From NCBI GenBank assembly GCA_964606405.1, contig CAZSGH010000063.1, forward strand, positions 1-12,681: DNA of 12,681 bases, written 5' to 3'. Each line of letters starts with the position of its first letter. Position 1 is the first letter of the stretch. The position numbers and the translations under genes are program-made. The notes beneath the pieces are model-generated. The model saw only the letters and a program-made list of their open reading frames with translations, had not been told where the DNA came from and searched no databases. Below are positions 1-5,563 of the stretch, piece after piece. The stretch comes from GCA-002282575 sp964606405 (GTDB lineage: Bacteria > Pseudomonadota > Gammaproteobacteria > Thiomicrospirales > Thiomicrospiraceae).

Positions 1-122
1 CCCTGATCCAAATTAATCCCAATCCCGACAAGTATGCTGATGTGGTCATTAAAGCTGGTGCGCTTTCGGCATTGTCGCAGATCCAAGCGCTAGTTAATTC
101 CGAGATGGATTTGTTGTATTAA
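1..122 (+). CDS. 3' end of an unrecognised protein gene (partial)
   Basis: The window opens inside a reading frame with first full codon at position 3 and stop TAA at 120-122, giving the last 39 residues of a protein. The tail reads LIQINPNPDKYADVV, then IKAGALSALSQIQALVNSEM, then DLLY. It is mostly helical and soluble-looking with no membrane segment. I do not recognise the family. It lies upstream of the DnaB-like gene in the same direction, separated by about 140 AT-rich bases that include a 12-bp palindrome, so the two are probably not tightly coupled. The open frame and normal composition support a real gene; identity needs the upstream sequence. Confidence 0.55.
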   Translation, partial: LIQINPNPDKYADVVIKAGALSALSQIQALVNSEMDLLY

Positions 123-191
123 TTCAGTTGCTAATTGTTTTAATTTGTTACTCTGAAAGTAGTTGGTCATAACAAGTAAGACTTATTTTGT

Positions 192-203
192 CGCACTAGT
201 GCG
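192..203. repeat. Perfect 12-bp palindrome, possible operator
   Basis: The sequence CGCACTAGTGCG is its own reverse complement. It sits about 60 bases upstream of the DnaB-like gene in otherwise AT-rich DNA. The position and GC-rich symmetry fit a binding site for a dimeric regulator, but no regulator can be assigned and a chance palindrome is possible. Confidence 0.35.
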
Positions 204-264
204 TAAACTGAAATTGTTTTCTTATTTGATCTCAGTAACGATTAATTAGGTTGTAATAATTTAT

Positions 265-1197
265 ATGAATAAAATTGATAGCATGGCAATGTTAAACACA
301 TTGAACGAATTACAACTTAACCGTACAACTATTTATAATGCCGATAATCTAAAAACTGGCATTGCGGCAATTGATGATCGATTGGGTGGCATTCCGCTTG
401 GTCGAACTACTTTTTTTATTGCAGAAGATGATAATCAAAGATTGAATTTTTTGATCAGATTGGTTTGTGAGCAGTTAAAAAAAGGTACAAATCTTGTTTT
501 ATTTGAATATAATCCAGAACAGGCAAAGTTACTCTGGTGGCTACTGATGGCTGAATTATCTTCGATTCCATTAAGTAAGGTTTTTGAATTATCTTTTAGT
601 ATAGAAGATTGCGAAATAATTTCAAATATAGCGAAGAATATAAAAGGTCTCACTATTTACTATCCAACAGAATCAGAAAGTGTCACATCGAATCAAATGG
701 ATATAGAACAAGCAAAGAACGATGCTGAGGTTAGTCCTGAATTTAAAAAATTAAACTTGAATTCTTTAAATGCGTTATTAGATACTAGCGAGCTTTACAA
801 CGATTTCTTAAATGAGGAGACGATGATCGATTGTATTAATCGGCATCGACAAGAAAGTCATGACAATCTTTTGGTGTTGTTCAAACTAAGTTTTATTAAT
901 GATAGGGAGCAGGTTGAAGCATGCCGAAATATTATTTCGATTACTCAGCTATCTTCAGATGATAGTAAGCTAACATTTTTGATACATGCAGCGTCCAATA
1001 AGAGGAGCCGACGTCTATTTACTGTTCACGACATACTAGGGGATTATCGCATCTCTGATAATGATTTTGTCTTGATGATGACCAGTATTCAAGAAACAAG
1101 GGCTGTTGATATGTACTTAGTAACAGTGGCACAGTCAAGCCCAAGCTTCCAATGCGAAGTCAAAATGCTGATTGAGAGTGTAAAAAAATTTGTGTAA
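265..1197 (+). CDS. DnaB-helicase-like protein with degenerate ATPase motifs
   Basis: A 310-residue protein whose layout follows the RecA-fold C-terminal domain of replicative DnaB helicases, recognised by eye. Residues 30-49 (KTGIAAIDDRLGGIPLGRTT) match the family entry strand and turn. Residues 77-106, including VLFEYNPEQAK and IPLSKV, match the stretch normally written as fSLEMs...ipl.ki. Residues 236-270 (LTFLIHAASNKR, VHDILGD, ISDNDFVLMM) match the family SQLNR, SDLR-SG-IEq-ADvv region. The Walker A lysine and threonine are absent (FIAEDDNQRL at 51-60 where GxGKT belongs), and the Walker B aspartate appears to be lost (LLVLFKLSF near 202-210). The N-terminal primase-binding domain is missing. 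The frame is intact with no stop, so it looks maintained, perhaps as a loader, inhibitor or structural partner of a helicase; that role is inference. The start ATG has only a weak upstream AGG. The gene is clearly more AT-rich than the transfer genes. Confidence 0.7.
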   Translation: MNKIDSMAMLNTLNELQLNRTTIYNADNLKTGIAAIDDRLGGIPLGRTTFFIAEDDNQRLNFLIRLVCEQLKKGTNLVLFEYNPEQAKLLWWLLMAELSSIPLSKVFELSFSIEDCEIISNIAKNIKGLTIYYPTESESVTSNQMDIEQAKNDAEVSPEFKKLNLNSLNALLDTSELYNDFLNEETMIDCINRHRQESHDNLLVLFKLSFINDREQVEACRNIISITQLSSDDSKLTFLIHAASNKRSRRLFTVHDILGDYRISDNDFVLMMTSIQETRAVDMYLVTVAQSSPSFQCEVKMLIESVKKFV

Positions 1198-1234
1198 ATG
1201 GCATTCTATCCACACAAATGAAAGGAAGAACAAA

Positions 1235-1346
1235 ATGCCCATAGTCAGATCAACTTATTGATCAGCTGCTAGCAACTCAAAAATCAACCTTGATTGCTAA
1301 ATTAAATGATGAATTAGCATATGAAGGCATGGTGCGTTTGCAGTAA
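1235..1346 (+). pseudogene. Possible small gene broken by a frameshift
   Basis: ATG at 1235 has a good ribosome-binding site (AGGAAG, 6 bases upstream) but its frame stops after eight codons at TGA 1259-1261. Skipping one base near 1256 joins it to an open frame reading IDQLLATQKSTLIAKL, then NDELAYEGMVRLQ, ending at TAA 1344-1346. That stop overlaps the next ATG (TAATG), an arrangement typical of translational coupling. Together these suggest a short gene of about 36 codons with one indel, or a decaying remnant. No family was recognised. This could also be chance open reading in intergenic DNA. Confidence 0.3.
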
Positions 1347-1510
1347 TGATCGGAGTTATCAACCCATTTTCGTACAAGGACTTGAAGTTTGATCGTAAGA
1401 TTTTTGCTTCCATAAATGAGAGCTTGGTGCCCCTTAATCCAGCGATGAGCAATTTTGCGAATCTAACCTCTGTGATGAAGTTATCTTGCAAGAAAGGTCG
1501 TTTGGTCTGA
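1346..1510 (+). CDS. Small hypothetical protein, 54 residues
   Basis: Open frame from ATG 1346 to TGA 1508-1510, starting inside the TAA of the preceding possible frame (TAATG). It begins MIGVINPFSYKDLKFDRKIF and continues with the segments NESLVPLNPAM and VMKLSCKKGRLV. Composition is protein-like, basic at the C terminus, without a membrane segment or signal peptide. I see no domain. A minus-strand frame at 1297-1491 overlaps it; the plus-strand reading is preferred because of the coupled start and the direction of its neighbours. It may be an intact small gene or a fragment of a larger lost one. Confidence 0.35.
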   Translation: MIGVINPFSYKDLKFDRKIFASINESLVPLNPAMSNFANLTSVMKLSCKKGRLV

Positions 1511-1560
1511 ACTAACAGTTACCAGCTATACCGTGGTGTTTGTTGAACAGGTCTGAACAC

Positions 1561-1608
1561 GCCATCAATCATATCCGATAATTCAGATTATCGGATATGA
1601 TTGATGGC
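1561..1608. repeat. Perfect 48-bp hairpin (22-bp arms, 4-base loop)
   Basis: The left arm begins GCCATCAATCATATCCG at 1561 and is followed, after the loop TCAG (1583-1586), by its exact reverse complement ending at 1608. All 22 pairs match. There is no T run on either side, so it is not a standard intrinsic terminator. It sits in a gene-poor stretch between the small ORF and the toxin-antitoxin scar. It could be a terminator of another kind, a regulatory or replication structure, or a remnant of a mobile element end. Confidence 0.85.
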
Positions 1609-1713
1609 CAATGGTCAGATTAGGTGTTTTTCAAAATAATGGTCACCTTTTTCTGATGGTTACAGTCTTAAATCAGATCGGTAATTTGTTCAAAATGCGG
1701 TGGCCACAATAAT

Positions 1714-1742
1714 TTGACAGGCAAATCTCAAAGCACTAGCAT
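1714..1742 (+). promoter_or_regulatory. Sigma-70-like promoter for the antitoxin remnant
   Basis: A perfect -35 hexamer TTGACA at 1714-1719 is followed after 17 bases by TAGCAT at 1737-1742, a four-of-six match to the -10 consensus. Transcription would start near 1749 and run into the DUF1778 antitoxin start at 1788. Antitoxin operons usually have such a promoter and regulate it themselves. Called from sequence match only. Confidence 0.45.
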
Positions 1743-1787
1743 AATTTTGCATATCTTTTGTATTTCAACTTAACTAGAGTGGCTTTT

Positions 1788-2168
1788 ATGCGAACAGCTG
1801 CAATTAATCTTAGAGCTATGCCAGAACAACGCGATTTAATTGATCATGCCGCTGCACTGCTGGGCAAGAACAGATCAGACTTTATGCTCGATGTGGCTTG
1901 TGAAAAAGCTCGCTCTATTATCCTAGATCAAACCTTTTTTGGCTTGGATTCCGAAAAATACAAACAATTTAGTGAATTGCTTGATGCACCTGTGTCTGAG
2001 AATATTGCCTTGGCAAACCAACTAAACGGCGCAAGTCGCACTTTTGTCGTGACTGATCGTTTAGGGGAAGCTTACGACTTTTATGCCTTGGCTGCAGGCG
2101 CAGTCTCGCACAAGATCGGCGTTCTTCGATCGCTTCCACAGTTATATTCCTGGTTGGGAAATTACTAA
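1788..2168 (+). pseudogene. DUF1778 antitoxin fused to a GNAT toxin fragment (deletion scar)
   Basis: From ATG 1788 the frame encodes a TacA/AtaR-type DUF1778 antitoxin over residues 1 to about 75: ribbon-helix-helix segment RTAAINLRAMPEQRDLI, then LLGKNRSDFML, then FGLDSEKYKQFSELLDAP. The usual antitoxin end, ending in a PW motif, is missing. At about residue 76 the protein jumps in frame into the middle of the partner GNAT toxin (NQLNGASRTFVV, then FYALAAGAVSH), without the toxin N terminus and without the acetyl-CoA-binding RxxGxG/A motif. After HKI near 2118 the frame runs out of phase into brxL DNA and stops at 2168. In the intact system the GNAT protein acetylates aminoacyl-tRNA and the antitoxin neutralises it. 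Here the toxin cannot work; the antitoxin N terminus might still bind operator DNA. An ATG exists at 1758, but 1788 fits the family start and the promoter. Confidence 0.8.
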
Positions 2169-3092
2169 AATGCGCCCTGAGTTTTTCACCAATCAATATG
2201 GTTTGATTGTTGATTACCTAGCCGAGTACCTGCGCGAAATGCGCAAGCACAGCTTTGCCGATGCCATTGATAAATTCTTTAAGCTGGGAAATAACCTAAA
2301 CCAACGTGATACCATTGCGGTTCGTCGCACCGTATCGGGTTTACTAAAACTTTTGGCACCGCATGGTGATTATGACAAAGACTTAGTGCGCCAGTGTCTT
2401 GATTACGCCCTAGAAAACCGTCGTCGTGTTAAAGAGCAGCTTAAAAAAATCGGTGGCATGGAATTTTATGATGTCCATTTTAGCTATATTGATATTGAAG
2501 ATAGCGTTGAGCGCTTCATCAGTGTGCCAGAGCAATCATCAGGCGCGTTGATTCCTTGATGGACGGCCACAAGCTGGTCTCGTGCACACTGTAACCGAGG
2601 GACACCATGGCAGAATAGGTATTTTTCGAATTGAAGTACAGACCATTGCAGGTAACGGCAAGTTGACTATTTTCAACATGGCCAAAGACCCAGTTAAAGT
2701 GGCTTATGACTACTTCAAAGCGAATATCAATCGGATTAGTTCACAAGCAAAAGCCAATGAGCTAGAGCTTCATGCACATCTGGTGGACTTACAAAACGCT
2801 GGACTGCCACTCGATGTCTCTTTGCCGAGCTTAATTGCGATTTGCTCATCGGCGCTCAATAAACCCGTACAGTCACAATTGGTGGTGTTGGGTGACATGA
2901 CCTTAGGCGGCACGGTCAAACCAGTTGTTAATCTCGCTGATAGCTTGCAAGTAGGCTTCGATGCTGGTTCTACTGCCAATGGCCAGTGTGAAGGATATTC
3001 CCTCTGTGCCTGGTGAACTCTTCGCCAAATTCTAAATCAGCTTCTTTTCTGATCCAGTTGATGCGGTGTTTAAAGCAATTGGGGTTGAGTGA
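2119..3092 (+). pseudogene. brxL: brxL remnant (BREX Lon-like protein), C-terminal half, frameshifted
   Basis: Three successive frames read as one BrxL C-terminal half. The first, 2119-2559, contains AFFDRFHSYIPGWE, YGLIVDYLAEYLREM, LGNNLNQRDTIAVRRTVSGL and RRRVKEQLKKIGGMEFYDV, ending SVPEQSSGALIP. One extra base near 2556 shifts to the second frame (DGRPQAGLVHTV, FRIEVQTIAGNGKLTI, QSQLVVLGDMTLGGTV, then NLADSLQVGFDAGS). A second lesion near 2973 shifts to the third frame (PMASVKDIPSVPGELFAKF), which has TAA at 3033-3035 before the natural end SDPVDAVFKAIGVE at TGA 3090-3092. The N-terminal half, including the AAA+ P-loop, is gone; its place is taken by the toxin fragment. In BREX phage defence BrxL is an AAA+/Lon-like component acting with PglX, BrxB, BrxC and PglZ, none of which is seen here. 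This copy is non-functional. Identification is from memory of the family but the match runs the full remnant. Confidence 0.85.
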
Positions 3093-3217
3093 TACATGGA
3101 CTTATACACAAACGTTTAAAGTCACCTGCAAATCGATCACGTAACATCAAGTACGTGGTTTATTCTATTTCTGCCAAGCTAATCGGCGCTCAGCTAGATT
3201 CTTATCGCAATAATTAA
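3089..3217 (+). CDS. Short ORF overlapping the brxL end (42 codons, possible remnant)
   Basis: A GTG at 3089 overlaps the final TGA of the brxL remnant (GTGA) and opens a 42-codon frame ending at TAA 3215-3217, containing RLKSPANRSRNIKYVVYSIS and AKLIGAQLDSYRNN. The amino-acid pattern looks like real protein, but no family was recognised. It could be the tail of another lost gene, since it follows a chain of fragments, or chance. No clear ribosome-binding site is visible beyond possible coupling. Confidence 0.25.
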   Translation: MIHGLIHKRLKSPANRSRNIKYVVYSISAKLIGAQLDSYRNN

Positions 3218-3224
3218 ATAAAAA

Positions 3225-3244
3225 ACACCCTCGTACACCCTCGT
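3225..3244. repeat. Tandem direct repeat, two copies of ACACCCTCGT
   Basis: Two exact 10-bp units lie head to tail at 3225-3234 and 3235-3244, followed by a partial third unit ACA. They sit at the left edge of an AT-rich stretch leading to the nested inverted repeat before the transfer operon. Short direct repeats of this kind are common accessory-protein binding sites in oriT regions; here that role is inferred from position. Confidence 0.6.
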
Positions 3245-3312
3245 ACAACTATTTTTTACATCTTAAAAACATCAAGTTACAAACACAACCTCACCTGATA
3301 AATTAAGCCTGA

Positions 3313-3383
3313 CGCTATCGCTTGCCTGTGGGTACACATCACGCACTGCCTGCGGCTGGATGTGTTCGCTGGTAGCGATAGCG
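3313..3383. repeat. Nested inverted repeat (cruciform-like) in the oriT region
   Basis: Outer arms CGCTATCGCT (3313-3322) and AGCGATAGCG (3374-3383) are perfect over 10 bp. Inside them ACACATC (3334-3340) pairs with GATGTGT (3359-3365), and at the centre CGCA (3342-3345) pairs with TGCG (3351-3354) around the loop CTGCC. The three concentric repeats share one centre to within a few bases. It ends 33 bases before the ATG of the accessory-protein gene, so it could also act as an operator for that operon. Confidence 0.85.
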
Positions 3384-3416
3384 GATGCTTTTTCTTATCG
3401 AATGAGGGTTTTAGAC

Positions 3417-3758
3417 ATGAAGAGTTTATTACGGTGTTATCTCGATCCTGTGATTGAGGATCGAATTAAGGTGTTAAGCAGCAATTCTGGTATTTCGGTA
3501 TCGGCAATCGCTGCTGAATTGATTGGCATTGGGCTAGTGAATCACGGAGATTCCTCTGCGTCATCTGGTTCTGCTGATATGGTTGGATTATTGCGGATGA
3601 TGCAAGAACAGCTTTATCTGGGCAATTTGCTATTACGTCTTAACTTATCTCACGGCTTAACAAAAGCCATTAATGATGACGACTATAGCAATTTTCGCAG
3701 TCAGTCACAAGAATGGGCGGCAGCCCGTGTTCGTCAATTATCAACAGCAGAGGTGTAA
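3417..3758 (+). CDS. Ribbon-helix-helix relaxosome accessory protein (TrwA/TraK-like)
   Basis: A 113-residue protein beginning MKSLLRCYLDPVIEDRIKVL. Residues 3-45 fit a ribbon-helix-helix fold: a short strand (SLLRCYLDP), a helix (VIEDRIKVLSSN) and, after a turn, a second helix (SVSAIAAELIGIGLV). The rest is helical with leucine-rich segments (LLRMMQEQLYLGNLLLRLNL), suited to oligomerisation. The size, close to R388 TrwA, and the position between oriT and the coupling-protein gene suggest a relaxosome protein that binds oriT, helps the relaxase nick and represses its own operon. The start at 3417 is chosen over an in-frame ATG at 3360 because GAGGG (3404-3408) lies 8 bases upstream and the earlier start would run through the inverted repeat. 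Its stop is 2 bases before the next ATG. Family is inferred from fold pattern and position, not from strong sequence identity. Confidence 0.7.
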   Translation: MKSLLRCYLDPVIEDRIKVLSSNSGISVSAIAAELIGIGLVNHGDSSASSGSADMVGLLRMMQEQLYLGNLLLRLNLSHGLTKAINDDDYSNFRSQSQEWAAARVRQLSTAEV

Positions 3759-3760
3759 TC

Positions 3761-5560
3761 ATGGCTATTTTAAGAAACGATACCTTGGGTACGTTATCGC
3801 AAGGGTTAACGCGCAGCCGTCATTTTGTAAATGATATGCTGGTGCAAGTGGTGTTATTGGGCATGATTGCCGTGCTAACGTTTGGTGGTTGGTCATATCA
3901 ATGGTGGTCTGGATTGGACACGATACAGCATGGTTATTGGCTGTTGTGGGCTAAAGCGCATTTAGCGGTTTGGTTAGGACTTCCACCCATCGACATTAAG
4001 TATTTTGATCAGAATGTTTGGCATAGTGCAGAGGCTGGTGCCATTGTTCAATGGCAATCATTAAACAATTATGCGGCTGATTTGCATGATGTCTTCTTGT
4101 CGCTGTGGATGGTTCCTGTTGCCATTGGTTCTGCCACTTGGATGACCTTAGCGTGGTATCTGTATCAGCTTGGCGGTAACCAAGTCTATCATGATGTCAT
4201 TGAAGGTGTGCAGTTGGTGTCGCCTGCGGTATATCAAAAGACGTTAGGTAAACAAGCCAGCGATATTCAGTTGGGTAATGTGCCTTGGGTTAAAGGTGCT
4301 GAAGTACAGCATTTATTGTTAACAGGTGATCCTGGAACGGGTAAATCACAGCTATTGTCGCAATTGCTGCAACAAATTCGCAATCGTGGTGATCTGGCGA
4401 TTATCTATGATGCCAAACAGGATTTTGTGCGCGATTTTTATGATGCGGGCAAAGATGTGTTACTCAGTCCGTTTGATGCACGTAGTGTGGATTGGGATGT
4501 GTGGCAGGACATTACCAGCCAACTCTATGCCGAGACTTTTGCAGAAGCGGTGATTAAGGAAAACCTAAGTGATCCTTTCTGGTCGAAAGCGGCGCGTATG
4601 GTGTTAGTGGCGGCGTTAGGAACGGGGAAGCGAGAAGGATTAACGGTTAAGGCAACGCTCGATAAATTAATGACCTCTGATTTAGAGACATTAAAGACGT
4701 GGCTTGCTAATACCGAAGTTGCTGCTGACTTTAGCAATGAGAAAACCGCCGCCAGTATTTTGTCGGAGTTAAAAGGTCAAATGCGTGCACTGCGTTATTT
4801 GCCCGAGGTATCAGGCACTGGCTTCTCATTGAAAGCATGGCTGAATGAACGATTAGCGAAAAATGATGCTGGTTGGTTATTCTTGCCATTACCTGAGTCG
4901 GTTAAAGCCGTAGGTGCACCTATTGTGGCAGCGCAGTTGGAGTTGTTGGCTAACCATATATTATCGCAATCAACCAATGCCAACCGCCGTATTTGGTTTA
5001 TTGTTGATGAGTTACCATCACTGCCGAAATTACCTGTATTGGGTCGTTTATTGGCTCAAGGCCGCGGTTATGGGGTGGCAGGTGTATTGGCATTGCAGAA
5101 CATGAGTCAGTTGAAAGCAGTTTATGGTGCCGATGATGCCAATGCCTTAGCTGGCTTGTGTTCGAGTTTGTTTTCATTGCGCGTGTCTGATCCTGAAACG
5201 GCTAAATACGTTTCTGCCAGATTGGGCAAACAACTACGCCGTGAGATGCATCAAAATCAATCCTCTTCGCGTGGCAAGACCAACAGCGTCAGCCAAGGTC
5301 AATCGGAAAGCATCAACGAGCGTTCTGCGGTAACCGATACCACTTTGATGAAGTTACCCGACTTGCACGGTGTATTGTCATCTAAAGGGATTGCTTCACC
5401 TGTATCGGTCAAGGTGAGCATTGCAAAGGTGGCAGAGCGCAATGAACCTTGGATGCGGGTAGCATTAAAGCAGTTGGGTGCTGATGAGAAGACTCGAACC
5501 TCAATACCTGATGCCGATGGTGTGGTGTTACCACCGTCACCCAAAGCATGGGATATTTAA
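3761..5560 (+). CDS. traD: Type IV coupling protein, TraD/TrwB family
   Basis: A 599-residue inner-membrane DNA-pumping ATPase that links the relaxosome to a type IV secretion channel. Two hydrophobic segments near the N terminus (about 26-44 and 113-135) anchor it, with a roughly 70-residue periplasmic loop between. The cytoplasmic ATPase domain has a canonical Walker A, GDPGTGKS at 189-196, and Walker B, IWFIVDELPSLPKLP with D416/E417. Other TraD-like blocks are IIYDAKQDFVRDFY, DPFWSKAARM, GWLFLPLPES and LAQGRGYGVAGVLALQN. The C-terminal tail is short compared with F TraD (717 residues), so the F-type TraM-binding extension is absent. The start at 3761 is preferred to the longer frame from 3713: it follows the upstream stop by 2 bases and has AGAGGTG just before it. 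It is followed after 3 bases by the relaxase gene, indicating one operon. Confidence 0.93.
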   Translation: MAILRNDTLGTLSQGLTRSRHFVNDMLVQVVLLGMIAVLTFGGWSYQWWSGLDTIQHGYWLLWAKAHLAVWLGLPPIDIKYFDQNVWHSAEAGAIVQWQSLNNYAADLHDVFLSLWMVPVAIGSATWMTLAWYLYQLGGNQVYHDVIEGVQLVSPAVYQKTLGKQASDIQLGNVPWVKGAEVQHLLLTGDPGTGKSQLLSQLLQQIRNRGDLAIIYDAKQDFVRDFYDAGKDVLLSPFDARSVDWDVWQDITSQLYAETFAEAVIKENLSDPFWSKAARMVLVAALGTGKREGLTVKATLDKLMTSDLETLKTWLANTEVAADFSNEKTAASILSELKGQMRALRYLPEVSGTGFSLKAWLNERLAKNDAGWLFLPLPESVKAVGAPIVAAQLELLANHILSQSTNANRRIWFIVDELPSLPKLPVLGRLLAQGRGYGVAGVLALQNMSQLKAVYGADDANALAGLCSSLFSLRVSDPETAKYVSARLGKQLRREMHQNQSSSRGKTNSVSQGQSESINERSAVTDTTLMKLPDLHGVLSSKGIASPVSVKVSIAKVAERNEPWMRVALKQLGADEKTRTSIPDADGVVLPPSPKAWDI

Positions 5561-5563
5561 GCG

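Larger units (their letters stand above)
3225..3416. other. oriT: Putative origin of transfer (oriT) region
   Basis: This non-coding stretch lies directly upstream of an accessory-protein, coupling-protein, relaxase operon, the place oriT occupies in R388 and related plasmids. It contains the tandem repeat at 3225-3244, an AT-rich tract with T and A runs (about 3245-3282), and a 71-bp nested inverted repeat at 3313-3383. A weak promoter-like pair, TTACAA 3277-3282 and TAAATT 3299-3304 (16-base spacer), could drive the operon. I found no clear match to the R388 nic core TGTCTATAG or an F-type nic sequence, so the cleavage position is not assigned. The relaxosome protein and relaxase encoded next door would be the expected binders. 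Confidence 0.6.

Noticed and set aside
1218..1346. Start of an IS256-type transposase
   Set aside because: The phrase SDQLIDQLLA recalls the IS256 N terminus, but the following residues do not continue the match and no terminal repeats or further transposase sequence was seen.
1297..1491. 64-codon minus-strand frame in the left intergenic region
   Set aside because: It overlaps the plus-strand small ORF, shows no recognised motif, and has no same-direction neighbours nearby. The plus-strand reading with a coupled start is slightly better supported, though neither is secure.
1969..2196. 75-codon minus-strand frame opposite the toxin-antitoxin scar
   Set aside because: It is antisense to recognisable DUF1778, GNAT and BrxL segments and has no support of its own.
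3225..3244. CRISPR or larger iteron array
   Set aside because: There are only two full 10-bp units without spacers, so it is reported as a simple tandem repeat.
3360..3416. N-terminal extension of the relaxosome accessory protein
   Set aside because: The extra 19 residues would be translated through an arm of the nested inverted repeat. A strong ribosome-binding site points to the ATG at 3417.
3713..3760. N-terminal extension of the coupling protein
   Set aside because: It overlaps the end of the accessory-protein gene. The ATG at 3761 has its own ribosome-binding site and follows the upstream stop by 2 bases.
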